A stretch of 64,000 nucleotides of DNA from Parabacteroides sp. (GTDB taxonomy: Bacteria > Bacteroidota > Bacteroidia > Bacteroidales > Tannerellaceae), in NCBI GenBank assembly GCA_019417325.1, contig DXVO01000001.1:124001-188000 (forward strand), written 5' to 3'. Of this stretch, positions 27,292-36,736 are shown piece after piece (position 1 is the stretch's first letter; each line of letters opens with the position of its first letter). A model generated the notes under the pieces. The model ran no database searches and was not told where the DNA came from. It saw nothing but the letters and a program-made list of their open reading frames with translations. The position numbers and the translations under genes were made by a program.

Positions 27292-28278
27292 CTAATAAAT
27301 GAAAGAAGAGCCGTTTCCATAAAATTCCGGAGTTTGCTCCTGGTATATTTTTTTGGAATTTTCTACGACTTTAGTATCTATATATTGGTGTAATTCATTT
27401 GCTGTAAGATGTCCATCCTCATTCAAATCGGCAGCCCCTTTCAAGCCAAGGGCTAAAAAATAAGTAAACAATCCGGTCTGTACCTCATCCAAAACCAGCG
27501 AAGGCTGATTCGCCGAAGAAGAAGTAAACACCCTGAATCCTGTATTCTGAAGCCAAGGCTGAACAAGCAAAGGCTGAACCCTTACACCTTTTATGCCCGA
27601 CAAATTCAAAGGGGAACCGGACTGGGAAAATTTGCCTGAACCACTGAAACAAGCATCTACAAAAACCGTTGTACTACGGGTCGGTAGCTTGGCAAGCTCC
27701 TCAAATAGAGTATTCAGGCTATATCCCTGTTTTCCTATCAACTTCTTCTTGCAATCGGCCGGAAGCATATACATTTCCGTCCCGTCGGCAGACGAAATAC
27801 CATGTCCCGAATAATAAACATACAAATCGGTCTTGTCTTTTTCTATAACCCTCGCCAATTCCCCTTCTTCCGCATTAAATAAATTCTCGAAGAAGAAACC
27901 GGTCACTTCATTATTCGTATGAACAACCACTTTATCCACACCCAGCAATACTTTAAAATAGCGGGAAATCAAATCCGCATCATGAGCAGCATAAGGCGCC
28001 GCTGGCAGAAAATTATACTGTTCTACACCGATTACAACAGCGACCGAATAAGGACGCACCTGCCGGCCTACCGGCAACGAATCCAAATTGTCCGGATACA
28101 AAGAAAAAACATAATTATCTTTCAATACCTTCCGGGTATTTCCTTGCTTTATTGCAGTCTCCATCATACTGAACCGTACAGGCAAAGACCGACCGGATAT
28201 CTTTTTCTGGGCAACCAAACCGCTCCACAAGCAGAGACAAATCAAAACCAATAATAATCTAACTTTTCCCATCTCCAT
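27292..28278 (-). CDS. Secreted caspase-family (C14) cysteine protease
   Basis: A 328-residue protein with a signal peptide cut near VAQ (residue 24) and one caspase-fold domain (about 75-300). The catalytic dyad is H159 in YYSGHG and C210 in VDACFSG. VVIGVEQYN opens the domain as in metacaspase-like bacterial proteins. An EF-hand-like DLNEDGHLTANE near residue 285 could bind calcium, which activates many metacaspases. Last gene of the seven-gene reverse operon, 5 bases after the transglutaminase-like gene. Extracytoplasmic action is inferred from the signal peptide. Confidence 0.88.
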   Translation of the reverse strand: MEMGKVRLLLVLICLCLWSGLVAQKKISGRSLPVRFSMMETAIKQGNTRKVLKDNYVFSLYPDNLDSLPVGRQVRPYSVAVVIGVEQYNFLPAAPYAAHDADLISRYFKVLLGVDKVVVHTNNEVTGFFFENLFNAEEGELARVIEKDKTDLYVYYSGHGISSADGTEMYMLPADCKKKLIGKQGYSLNTLFEELAKLPTRSTTVFVDACFSGSGKFSQSGSPLNLSGIKGVRVQPLLVQPWLQNTGFRVFTSSSANQPSLVLDEVQTGLFTYFLALGLKGAADLNEDGHLTANELHQYIDTKVVENSKKIYQEQTPEFYGNGSSFIY

Positions 28279-28283
28279 TTTTC

Positions 28284-29657
28284 TTATTCATATGATACGA
28301 TAACCGGTTTCTGAGTCGTACATGCCGGTATAACCCTGCCAGGCGCAGCTCCCTTATAAGACGGATCACATATCATATATTCCTTCTCTCCGTACTTCAA
28401 TAGTTTACCCTTATAACCGGCACAATTCTCCACTGCGAGTGCCACATGTGAAGGATAATATAGAACCAGTACCTTCCTGTCTGTATACAATCTCAACAAA
28501 TAAAACAAAAACACCGATAAATCTTCACAATCCGCATACGGATAATGACAGACCTCTTCCGGGAAATAATACATTTCTTTCCCATGAACCAACTCATCGG
28601 ATTTATGGATAAAAAGTTGCTGCACAAAATCCAACAGCCAAGAGACACACGCCAACCGGGATTTACCGTCCAATTGTTTTTCTATATATCTGCCCAAAGA
28701 AACATGAAATCCGGCAGATACCTTCGATTGAAAATAAACGGACAAATCACACAAAGGATAAGTTGCATAAAAATCCAACAAATGTTTATTCAGCTCTACA
28801 GACAATACATACTTTCCTGCGAATTTGCGGTTTATTTCCTTCTCCGGAAAGCAAAGGGCTTCCCGAACTGAAAGGGACAAAGTTTTATGAGCCGGCGGAT
28901 ACTCCGCATCAAAAGAATACAACGTTTTCAGATTGGCATTGTCCGTACCCATCACATAGTATTTTACATTCCCCATACGGATATAAGGCACACGATACAC
29001 CTCTTCCTTAAAAGGGAGAAGCAGAACCAATGTATTTCCCTCTCCCCGCCCGATTTTCACCTTATAGCCCCAATTGCTCAGTACATAAAATAAAAATAAA
29101 GTTCTTTCGGAAGAAGAAAACGAGGCATAACCATGACGGCTTATATGCTTAACCAATAAAAAAGCTCCCCAGCCATTCAGGTGCAACTTTTCCGTATAAT
29201 TCCTGCAATCGTCGAAGAGAGATGTGAAATTTTCTTTTGAGAGACTACGCCACCCTTCTGCCACCTGCTTTTCTCCCACTCCCGGCAAAGAGAATAATTT
29301 ACCCGGCAAAGAAGTAGGTTCAACGACTGTTCCGAAAAAACGATTATCCGGTGCCGTCTGCTTCGGATTATTCACGGCTAACCTACCGGAACTACAAACT
29401 ACATAGTCGGGGATTACTTTCGAATATCTGGGAGGTTCTGTCCCCTCATAAACAGTAAACTCCTGCCAGGCTTGTTCAAGGAAATTTGCAAAATCAACAT
29501 GTATACTATCTTCAAAAGCATAAAAATCAGAAATAATGGCAGACTGGTAGGCATCAAAATCGTCATCCTGACTGACTTGGGAAAATACATGTTCCGTACC
29601 CGACAGCCAGAACAGGCATCCTAAAAGACATCCATATATAAATTTCAAACCTCCCAT
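28284..29657 (-). CDS. Secreted protein with C-terminal transglutaminase-like cysteine protease domain
   Basis: A 457-residue protein with a signal peptide (to about FSQ, residue 27). The middle is not recognised. The last 100 residues contain a papain/transglutaminase-like triad: C377 in YADCEDLS, H404 in PSHVAL and D431 in MICDPSY. The DCED context recalls bacterial transglutaminase-like cysteine proteinases. The likely activity is peptide-bond hydrolysis or cross-linking in the periplasm, possibly processing its neighbour, the caspase. Assignment rests on motif order and spacing only. Confidence 0.7.
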   Translation of the reverse strand: MGGLKFIYGCLLGCLFWLSGTEHVFSQVSQDDDFDAYQSAIISDFYAFEDSIHVDFANFLEQAWQEFTVYEGTEPPRYSKVIPDYVVCSSGRLAVNNPKQTAPDNRFFGTVVEPTSLPGKLFSLPGVGEKQVAEGWRSLSKENFTSLFDDCRNYTEKLHLNGWGAFLLVKHISRHGYASFSSSERTLFLFYVLSNWGYKVKIGRGEGNTLVLLLPFKEEVYRVPYIRMGNVKYYVMGTDNANLKTLYSFDAEYPPAHKTLSLSVREALCFPEKEINRKFAGKYVLSVELNKHLLDFYATYPLCDLSVYFQSKVSAGFHVSLGRYIEKQLDGKSRLACVSWLLDFVQQLFIHKSDELVHGKEMYYFPEEVCHYPYADCEDLSVFLFYLLRLYTDRKVLVLYYPSHVALAVENCAGYKGKLLKYGEKEYMICDPSYKGAAPGRVIPACTTQKPVIVSYE

Positions 29658-29668
29658 GCAGTTCCCTT

Positions 29669-30643
29669 CTATTCGGATAAGAAAGAAAAGTACTGTTCAC
29701 AACGCTGCTCTTCCGGAATCCGGTGCAACCAGCCAAACACATTATCAACCGAAACCTTTCCGGAAAAAGGCATTTCTTTCAATGTGGCTACCACCAGTAG
29801 AATATTCTGCTCAAAGCGTGACGGATGGTTCCCTTTCTCCACACTGTAAGACACCCACCTGTTCCGGGGAAAAGCATAATCCGTTTCTTTCAGGAAAAGA
29901 GACCCGTTCTCATACGTTCCGGGGAAAAGTTGCTCTACGCCGTCCGCATCAAAAACAAACATATAATAAAAACAATCGGCACCGGATTTCAGCGAAAAGC
30001 GTAGCGATTCACCGGTTCGATATACAGTATTCAAACCTGTCAATACAAACGAAAATGAAGCATGCCTCGGAACAGCCTGCGTGACATTCGCCGAAACCAC
30101 CGCCCAGGCTATTTCACTCGCCCATCTGCGATCGCATCCCATAACCAGTTGAATCTCCACATCACCATCCGGCAAATCCCGATAAACTTCCAGCAAAGGA
30201 TACAAGTTGACCAGCCGTGTAGTTACCAGGCTTTTACTGCTTGCTACCATATTCATCACCGTATTGCCATCCTTGGAATCCAACCGGTTCGTCACCAACT
30301 GCCCGATACGTGTTTCCATCAACCCTGCCAGTTGGACTTTTGCCAGGTTTTCCGCCTGTAAACGTGCTGCATCCAGATTATTTCCTTTCGCCTTTGCCGA
30401 TACGACAAAATTACGCGCCTCTCCTGCAATATCCTTTTCACGCTGATATCTCCAGGATTCAGCCAGTTGTTCATCCAAAGAAAGCCTACCGGCAAATGTG
30501 CGGAAACCTTCTTCCTGCAACCGGCAAACAGCTTCCTGCAAAAGGACATCTTTAGCCGGAGGAATAGAAGAAGTGCCTGTCCTCCCCGCCTTACAAGCAG
30601 ACAAGCAACAGATTACCAACAGATACACCCATCTACTCCCCAT
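29669..30643 (-). CDS. Lipoprotein with LPP20-like and DUF4384 regions
   Basis: A 324-residue protein. I chose the ATG at 30643 (preceded by AAAAGGAAAACAAG, an A/G-rich ribosome site) over one 8 codons upstream because it begins MGSRWVYLL right before a lipobox LSAC. The N-terminal half has an LPP20-like helical look (ARLQAENLAKVQLAGLMETRI). The C-terminal half resembles DUF4384 (VYRTGESLRFSLKSGADCFYYMF, then EQLFPG), a beta-rich module often found beside caspase-like or kinase genes. It is envelope-anchored and of unknown biochemical role. Confidence 0.72.
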   Translation of the reverse strand: MGSRWVYLLVICCLSACKAGRTGTSSIPPAKDVLLQEAVCRLQEEGFRTFAGRLSLDEQLAESWRYQREKDIAGEARNFVVSAKAKGNNLDAARLQAENLAKVQLAGLMETRIGQLVTNRLDSKDGNTVMNMVASSKSLVTTRLVNLYPLLEVYRDLPDGDVEIQLVMGCDRRWASEIAWAVVSANVTQAVPRHASFSFVLTGLNTVYRTGESLRFSLKSGADCFYYMFVFDADGVEQLFPGTYENGSLFLKETDYAFPRNRWVSYSVEKGNHPSRFEQNILLVVATLKEMPFSGKVSVDNVFGWLHRIPEEQRCEQYFSFLSE

Positions 30644-31055
30644 CTTGTTTTCCTTTTTCTCCAACATTCACAGCCGTACTGTCTGCCGAAACAGAATCAG
30701 CAGAATGAAATACCGGAGGTTCATTCATTTCTACCGGAATATTTTTTACCCGCGGGACAGACATAAAATAATAACCACCTCCTGCCAGCAAAAGAACCAA
30801 GCCTGCCACTACAGCAACACGGCTAAAAAAACGAAATGAAAAATAGGACTGAGGAACAGGTTCCTGCAACGGAACCTGTTCCCTTGTATCCTCCCATCTG
30901 GCTGCCAGATGGCGCATCCGTTCCAGACTTTTCCGGCACGCTTCACAATGCAACAGATGAAATTGGAAATCCGCCATCTCTTCCGCACTCAGACGGTTTA
31001 GGAAATAATCCCGTAACCTGTTATTTTCCTGTTCCTTGCACTTTTTATCCATCAC
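30633..31055 (-). CDS. Zinc-finger membrane protein, anti-sigma-factor-like
   Basis: A 140-residue single-pass protein. An N-terminal HxxxCxxC zinc-finger (FHLLHCEACRKS, residues 32-43) is typical of ZAS anti-sigma factors. A membrane helix follows (about 78-98), then a short acidic extracytoplasmic tail. It overlaps the sigma-like gene by four bases (ATGA), the standard sigma/anti-sigma arrangement. It probably holds the sigma-like protein inactive until an envelope signal arrives. Confidence 0.78.
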   Translation of the reverse strand: MMDKKCKEQENNRLRDYFLNRLSAEEMADFQFHLLHCEACRKSLERMRHLAARWEDTREQVPLQEPVPQSYFSFRFFSRVAVVAGLVLLLAGGGYYFMSVPRVKNIPVEMNEPPVFHSADSVSADSTAVNVGEKGKQDGE

Positions 31056-32224
31056 TTTACATTCTTTCGTAGTAAATCCATAAACCGTTGTTTCAGCAAA
31101 CGCCGGGTACGCACTGCATCTTGCCGCATCTTATTTTCCAGGCGCTTTAATTCTTTTTCCGATTTCCCACTTCCTTGCATAGTAGCCATGGCATCATAAG
31201 GCAACCCCTCGGCATAATGCAGGAAGAGCAGTTTTGTTTTATCTTCTATATCTTTAGTCAATTGCGAATACCAGGGCTCTACCTTATCCCAGAGCACGAC
31301 CGTCAACATACGGCTAACTTCCTCATTATTTTCCATATCGATATCTTCCATAACACCGGTTAATACCGGATAATTATTTCCGGCGTCTTCTTCAGCAAGT
31401 TGAAATTCCGCTTCCGGTATTCCTCCCGGAACATCCAATGGAACTTCAGAGCTGATGTTTTTCCGTATCGATTCCCTCAGTTTATTCAAACAAACACGGG
31501 CTATATAATTCCGAAAGTGGGAAGCACTTTCAAATTCAGGTATATCCTCTGCTGTTATCTTCCTGTATAAAAATAAAGCGGCATCACTCCAGGTATCCTG
31601 TATAATCTCCTTTCTATATTGTATTGACACATATTGTCCGGATGTGACAAGCTCTGTTAGTCTCTTTACTGTCTGATAGAGAATATCCCAAAATTCCGTA
31701 TCCTTCTTCTTCAACCGGACAAATAAACCTTCTTTTCCTACCGGAAAACAAGAGTAGCAGGACCTACGGCATAATTCTTCCAAATCAGAGGGCATACAAA
31801 CAGAGGAAAGAGAAGGCAATGCCTTTTCATAAAGTTCTTCATCCAGCATTCTCGATAACTTAAAAGCCAAAGTTTGCGGAGGAACCGCCAAATCCTTATC
31901 GATAGTCGCATCCTTGCAGTCTTCCCGCAGACGTCCGGTTATCCGCTTCTTCATAGCAAACAAGAACCGCCGGAAAGAGAGTGCCTTTTTCTCCCGCCCA
32001 ACGAAACCTTCATAATCAATCCGAACATAAAACAAATGTAAAAGTTCTTTCCGCCATTTATGGAAACAAGCCGCATCTTCTCTAAAAGAATCATCCGGCA
32101 ACTCTACCCAAGGCAATATCATTTCAATCCCCTCCTCTACAGAAGGCAATATTCCCAACTCAATGAGGCTGTATGCTTCACATTCCTTGCAGACCAATTC
32201 CGATATAATCTCCCGTTTATCCAT
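31052..32224 (-). CDS. Long sigma-70-like (ECF-type) protein with N-terminal extension
   Basis: A 390-residue protein. The C-terminal half looks like an ECF sigma factor: a region-2-like stretch (DTWSDAALFLYRKI ... FRNYIARVCLNKLRES, about 205-260) and a region-4-like helical end (YAEGLPYDAMATMQG, about 335-385). The first 200 residues are unrecognised, which makes it about twice the usual ECF length. I use the ATG at 32224; a TTG two codons upstream overlaps the preceding stop. The partner anti-sigma-like gene follows. The sigma assignment is inference from pattern and context. Confidence 0.65.
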   Translation of the reverse strand: MDKREIISELVCKECEAYSLIELGILPSVEEGIEMILPWVELPDDSFREDAACFHKWRKELLHLFYVRIDYEGFVGREKKALSFRRFLFAMKKRITGRLREDCKDATIDKDLAVPPQTLAFKLSRMLDEELYEKALPSLSSVCMPSDLEELCRRSCYSCFPVGKEGLFVRLKKKDTEFWDILYQTVKRLTELVTSGQYVSIQYRKEIIQDTWSDAALFLYRKITAEDIPEFESASHFRNYIARVCLNKLRESIRKNISSEVPLDVPGGIPEAEFQLAEEDAGNNYPVLTGVMEDIDMENNEEVSRMLTVVLWDKVEPWYSQLTKDIEDKTKLLFLHYAEGLPYDAMATMQGSGKSEKELKRLENKMRQDAVRTRRLLKQRFMDLLRKNVK

Positions 32225-32226
32225 TA

Positions 32227-33105
32227 TCAAAAGAATAAGCCGACTGCACCGTTTACTTCAAAAAACGAAAAACCGACTGTATTGATACCCGCAGAAATTC
32301 CCAACCGTTTATAACGGTAAATCGCTCCTAACTCAGCTTCCACCCCTTCGGCACTACGCTGGGTATTGACTGCCCATAACTCACCGGAGGGCTTATCTGT
32401 AATATAATCGAAAGTTTGCGCATGCCATATCAAACGACGGAATCCGTATCCTGACCCCACATACAGATACAAAAAAGGCCAAGGGCGATATAAAGCGCCA
32501 GCCGTTATGCCTAACCGGCTTCGTTTCGATACATTACCCACGGCATAATAACTGCCGGCTTTTTCATAATCGAAAACCCCGGAAGTATTACAGGTATAAG
32601 GGGCATCGGCAAGCGAGAAATTAGTTTTTCCCCTTACATATCCTCCCCAACGTGCTACTATTCCATACATTAACCCGAAACAGGTAGAACCGGAAACATT
32701 ATACATCAACAGATTTTCCACTTCGGACTTTCTGTTCACAACATCACCACGAAGTTCGAATACGACCTGCCCGTCCAAACTACCCTGTTCGTCCATGACC
32801 TGCCAAATCACAGCCTTCGGACCGTTTGTATCCACCTTGCCCACATCGCCTTGTACCCGAATCAAAGGGCCGGTAAAACTGACGCCTCCATTCGTACTCA
32901 CATACAACTCAAGCATAACGAATGAATTATATGGCAAACGGCTCAATGTATAATGAACTCGTATCGCTTGACCGAATTGTTCAAAGCGGACATCAGTGAT
33001 ACGCTGGGCAAAAGCACACGGCATTATTTCACAAAAAAGCAATATCCAGAAATATACATGCCACTGTTTCCTATATTTATCCCTATTCTTCATTTTTTTA
33101 TTCAT
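32227..33105 (-). CDS. Putative outer-membrane beta-barrel protein
   Basis: A 292-residue protein with a signal peptide (cut near CAFA-Q, residue 34), a short beta-sandwich-like region (VRFEQFGQAIRVHYTLS ... LYVSTNGG, about 40-125), then a barrel-like alternation of aromatic strands ending in VNGAVGLFF with a terminal phenylalanine. It is of unknown function. Operon position between the kelch lipoprotein and the sigma-like gene suggests a surface sensor or scaffold. Confidence 0.65.
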   Translation of the reverse strand: MNKKMKNRDKYRKQWHVYFWILLFCEIMPCAFAQRITDVRFEQFGQAIRVHYTLSRLPYNSFVMLELYVSTNGGVSFTGPLIRVQGDVGKVDTNGPKAVIWQVMDEQGSLDGQVVFELRGDVVNRKSEVENLLMYNVSGSTCFGLMYGIVARWGGYVRGKTNFSLADAPYTCNTSGVFDYEKAGSYYAVGNVSKRSRLGITAGALYRPWPFLYLYVGSGYGFRRLIWHAQTFDYITDKPSGELWAVNTQRSAEGVEAELGAIYRYKRLGISAGINTVGFSFFEVNGAVGLFF

Positions 33106-34417
33106 CCAATTCTGGCAAATACTTCCAAAATTCAGTATTAGTACCTAAATAACCGGCATTGTCCATCCCAAAACACAAGAGGAACATGCCTGAATAGGGA
33201 GCCGGAATGACAGAACGGGATTCCCAACGGTTCGTTCCGATAGAGTAACACCACCAATCATTCACTATATCCATATAATTACCACCGGTACTTTCTTCTC
33301 CATATCCGAAATACAAATTATCGCCGATAAGAAATCCCATAGGCCACCATCGTCCCGTTCCCGGAAAATCGGCATGCCTGAGCCAGGTATCATTTTCAGC
33401 TTTATACTCCCATAACATTTTTGAGAAAGGCGGATCCGAAGTAAGAAGAAAGGCTCCTCCCACAATAAAAACCCTGTCCTGACCTACCGCCACCAACGAC
33501 GCTCCAACCGGTGTATCGGGGAAATTATTTCTCTCTGTCCAACTGTCCGAAGACGGGTCATACATAAAAAGAGTACCACTATTAGATAGCACAAAACCTT
33601 TCCCTTTGCATCCGAAAGAAGCAGCCACAGATGTATCAAACACCGGATAACCGGCTACTTCTTTCCAGGTATCCTTCTGCGTATCATATTCCCAAAAATC
33701 AGATTGATGCCGATTACCCTGACTTTCAGGAATAGTTCCCATACCCACATACAACTTGCTATCGATATTAAACATAACTATATCAGTACGGTTGCCACCG
33801 GGAAAATCACTTATCTTCGCCCAGACATTGGAAGAGGGCGTATACTTCCAGATGGTAAAACGTCCTGTGTCATAACTTCCCTCTATCATAGCCCCACGGA
33901 TATACACATCCCGACCTATCACAACAGCCCTGCACCAGGAATAGGTATCGCTTTCGTCCGGCAATTTACCTACCTTCGTCCATACCTGGTCATTCTTCTG
34001 CTGCGTAGTTGTGAACTGAAACGTATCGGAATACCCCTTTTCGTCCCGGGTTTCCACATATATCCGGCAATAATAACAGGTGGCAGCCTGCAAATTTGTC
34101 AAATGAACTTTTATCGTATCGCCGCCGGTATATTCAGACTGCATATTAATACTCTTCATTGTAGTATCCGGCAAATTATAATCAGGACTATAACAAAGCA
34201 CCAGTTTATGAGGTCTTACCCCTTCTCTGTTTTTAATCCGGATTTTCAAGGTCGCTTGCCAAGTATAAATTTGCTCTGCTCCCACTATTTCCATTTCCGG
34301 CAATAATTCTTTCGATGAAGTGTCATACTCTGGAATATCCGGATCCAACATTGCGCATGCAGGAACAAAAAAAAGGAAAAGACATACATATATTTTTAAA
34401 TATTTCGTAGCTGTCAT
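33098..34417 (-). CDS. Kelch-repeat lipoprotein with N-terminal Ig/FN3-like domain
   Basis: A 439-residue lipoprotein (lipobox-like FVPAC at residues 17-21). Residues 40-135 look like an IPT/fibronectin-like domain (LTNLQAATCYYCRIYVETRD). From about 145 there are kelch-type repeats with the pattern W-x-K-x-G/D-FP-G (WTKVGKLPDES, WAKISDFPGGNR, WKEVAGYPVFD, WTERNNFPDTP, WLRHADFPGTG). These form a beta-propeller for protein or glycan contact. It is the first gene of the seven-gene operon and has the operon's promoter. Confidence 0.85.
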   Translation of the reverse strand: MTATKYLKIYVCLFLFFVPACAMLDPDIPEYDTSSKELLPEMEIVGAEQIYTWQATLKIRIKNREGVRPHKLVLCYSPDYNLPDTTMKSINMQSEYTGGDTIKVHLTNLQAATCYYCRIYVETRDEKGYSDTFQFTTTQQKNDQVWTKVGKLPDESDTYSWCRAVVIGRDVYIRGAMIEGSYDTGRFTIWKYTPSSNVWAKISDFPGGNRTDIVMFNIDSKLYVGMGTIPESQGNRHQSDFWEYDTQKDTWKEVAGYPVFDTSVAASFGCKGKGFVLSNSGTLFMYDPSSDSWTERNNFPDTPVGASLVAVGQDRVFIVGGAFLLTSDPPFSKMLWEYKAENDTWLRHADFPGTGRWWPMGFLIGDNLYFGYGEESTGGNYMDIVNDWWCYSIGTNRWESRSVIPAPYSGMFLLCFGMDNAGYLGTNTEFWKYLPELDE

Positions 34418-34440
34418 TATTTGTTTCCGGATTACAAATG

Positions 34441-34471
34441 CAAAAATAAGCTAATTACACGAAGTATACAA
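34441..34471 (-). promoter_or_regulatory. Promoter of the kelch-sigma-caspase operon
   Basis: On the reverse strand TTG, a 20-base spacer and TATTTTTG match the housekeeping Bacteroidota promoter; the ATG follows 23 bases later. Confidence 0.55.
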
Positions 34472-34558
34472 CTAAAGACTTCCATTCAAAATTTTATGTT
34501 TCACCAAATTATCTATCACAACTATCATATTTTCCGTAAACTGCTATATATAAATATA

Positions 34559-34600
34559 TTGCAGCTATGATAGTTGAATTTATAACTATCATAGCTGCAA
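34559..34600. repeat. Perfect 17-bp inverted repeat (TTGCAGCTATGATAGTT)
   Basis: TTGCAGCTATGATAGTT (34559-34575) is mirrored exactly at 34584-34600 with an 8-base loop. It lies between the VapE-type gene stop and the divergent-side operon promoter. There is no T-tract of note. Related ATGATAGT units recur at 37365-37382 and 37452-37470, on the other side of the VapE/HU pair. Confidence 0.8.
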
Positions 34601-34639
34601 TCATACCATCATAATACAACAAAAATAAACCACTGTTTA

Positions 34640-36736
34640 TCAGTCGATTAATTCTTTTACATAATAACAGGTACCACGCGTTATCCGTTTATTCGGCACC
34701 TTATTCCGCTTCAAAAGTTTACCAAAATTAAGTATCATAGTTTTTGTAATCACAAAACCCGATTGCTTTTCAGCTATTTTATCCAGTATCTCGGATGCTA
34801 AAAGCGGCTTTACCGTCCCAGTGTCCTCCGCTATAGTAAAATAACGCAGGAATAATTCTTCCTCAGCCGGGATTTGTTGAAAAGGTTGGTTATTTTGTGT
34901 GATAACCGCCTCTTCCTCACGTGTAAACCAGAAACGTTCCCCCTGCCTTAATAATTCTTTAGCCTGGGCATATAATTGTTCATAATTCACAGGTTGCAGA
35001 TAATCGATCGTCCCCTCAACCTCCACACAGATAAAACGGCGGCTTCCCGTAGGGTCCGTCAACAAATCAAAATTATTACTGGTAGCTATAAAAGTAGCAT
35101 AGCGGCGCAGGTTCCGGCTCGCGCTTTGGTAGGGTAAGCGGGTATTGACTACTGCTTTCTGCAAAACATGTTTCAGAAAACTCTGATGCGACTTTTTCAC
35201 CGAATCAAACTCATCTATATTAATCAGCGCATACCTGTGCAAAGCAAGTTCAGCCTCCCTGCGGTTGCTAAAATCTATACTATCCGTATAATAAGGCCTC
35301 AACACCGGAGGCAAAAGATTCAGGCAAAAGGTAGACTTGCCACATCCCTGGTCGCCAACCAGCAAAGGCGTAGTACTATTTCCATGTTCCCGGTCCAGTT
35401 CCATCCAATGTGCCACCATACTCAGGAACCAACGGAAAAACAAATCCGTCCAAACCGGATTACTGCAAGGCACGCGTTTCGCCAACGCCCGGATATAATC
35501 TTTACCATCCCAAACCGGCAGTTTGTTCATAAAATGCAAAATCGGATGATACAAAGGAATACGGTTGGAATGCACATACCGGTCGATATCCTTATCCCAT
35601 ACATTCAGCCCTTCATGCTGGGCTTCCAGGCAAATCGAATTTCTTACCATCTGTGTATAAAGCTGATAGGTAAACAAGATAAGAGACCTGTCCAGATATT
35701 CAATATCTCCGCTCATTTCATTCCGCCGGAAATAATAACGTCTTTCCATGAATTCATCCATTTGCAAAGCCAGATTCATAGCCGGCGGAATAACCTGTGC
35801 AAGGTTCCCTTTGTCCTGTATCGTTTTCAAACCATAAGCAGTACGGAAAGTCATACGGATATCCGTTTCATATTTTTTCAATGCCTCATAACGGAGCGTC
35901 CAGCCCATCGCCTCCTCCTCCGGTATATCCAAACGACAGCAAACCTGCGCCAATTCGATAAATAAAGATTGGATATCATCCTGCCCCTTTTGTGAAAACG
36001 AACGCAACAAACCCAACAACGCTATACTATACAATGTAGCAATCTGCTTATTCCGTTCCAGACCCGGCATCAGACGCTCCAAAGGATTTTCCGGCGGATT
36101 TTGCACAATACGCAAATCGCCCCCATCCGGCATTTGCAAGGGCTGTTCCAAGCGTATTGCCACAGCATCAGGATTATAATAAACTTCCGGATCATAGCTC
36201 AGACGGCACCCGCGCGACAAAAGAGGTTCTTTTAATGAAATGATACTGCCCAGTTGAGGTTGGTAATGCCTGACTGCCAACTGATAAGCGGCAGCATGAA
36301 ACAGCTTCGCCTTCTCTTCCTTCTGCGGTAAAGTTCCATTAGGCAGCGTAAAGGGGACGATAATTTTGACTGACCTCCCACTCAACCCTACAAAAGCCAA
36401 CAGAGTTTGCGGCAATACGGCCGCCTCCCTACGTATGCCTTCTGCTTCTTTCATGCCGGACAGCCCATTCACTTCAAGCAATACATAACCGCTATATCGG
36501 CTCCATTGAACCTGCCCTTCCCATCTACGGTAAGTCGACCCGAATATCCAAACAGGAAGTTTATCCGCCACCGGAACAACCTCCGGCAAAAAAATCCGGT
36601 TCAACCCTTCACGTACGGGAAGCACCTCCCTGCCGGTCTTTTCACTCTTAAGTATTTCTATTACAAATGCTATATCGCGCGAATACATCCGCAATATACT
36701 TTTCTTATACCGATAACCGGTAATCTTCATTCCCAT
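34640..36736 (-). CDS. BT4734/VapE-type primase-helicase
   Basis: A 698-residue protein. The N-terminal part (about 50-220) resembles the BT4734/BF3469 primase-like domain (VLLEVNGL, FVGLSGRSVKIIVPF, SRGCRLSYDP). The C-terminal part is a VapE/D5-like SF3-type ATPase with Walker A GDQGCGKST (about 462) and Walker B LINIDEFD, followed by ATSNNFDLL and GSRRFICVEV. Such proteins occur in phage satellites and mobile islands and are widespread in Bacteroidales as pairs with an HU-like gene, as here (10-base overlap). No integrase is in the window. Confidence 0.85.
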   Translation of the reverse strand: MGMKITGYRYKKSILRMYSRDIAFVIEILKSEKTGREVLPVREGLNRIFLPEVVPVADKLPVWIFGSTYRRWEGQVQWSRYSGYVLLEVNGLSGMKEAEGIRREAAVLPQTLLAFVGLSGRSVKIIVPFTLPNGTLPQKEEKAKLFHAAAYQLAVRHYQPQLGSIISLKEPLLSRGCRLSYDPEVYYNPDAVAIRLEQPLQMPDGGDLRIVQNPPENPLERLMPGLERNKQIATLYSIALLGLLRSFSQKGQDDIQSLFIELAQVCCRLDIPEEEAMGWTLRYEALKKYETDIRMTFRTAYGLKTIQDKGNLAQVIPPAMNLALQMDEFMERRYYFRRNEMSGDIEYLDRSLILFTYQLYTQMVRNSICLEAQHEGLNVWDKDIDRYVHSNRIPLYHPILHFMNKLPVWDGKDYIRALAKRVPCSNPVWTDLFFRWFLSMVAHWMELDREHGNSTTPLLVGDQGCGKSTFCLNLLPPVLRPYYTDSIDFSNRREAELALHRYALINIDEFDSVKKSHQSFLKHVLQKAVVNTRLPYQSASRNLRRYATFIATSNNFDLLTDPTGSRRFICVEVEGTIDYLQPVNYEQLYAQAKELLRQGERFWFTREEEAVITQNNQPFQQIPAEEELFLRYFTIAEDTGTVKPLLASEILDKIAEKQSGFVITKTMILNFGKLLKRNKVPNKRITRGTCYYVKELID

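Noticed and set aside
33704..34306. Open frame of 200 codons on + opposite the kelch lipoprotein gene
   Set aside because: Antisense to repeated kelch motifs, with no start context or domain.
35168..35965. Long open frame of 265 codons on + inside the VapE-type gene
   Set aside because: It is antisense to a gene with clear Walker motifs, has a composition rich in R, H, Q and I as expected for a shadow frame, and shows no domain.
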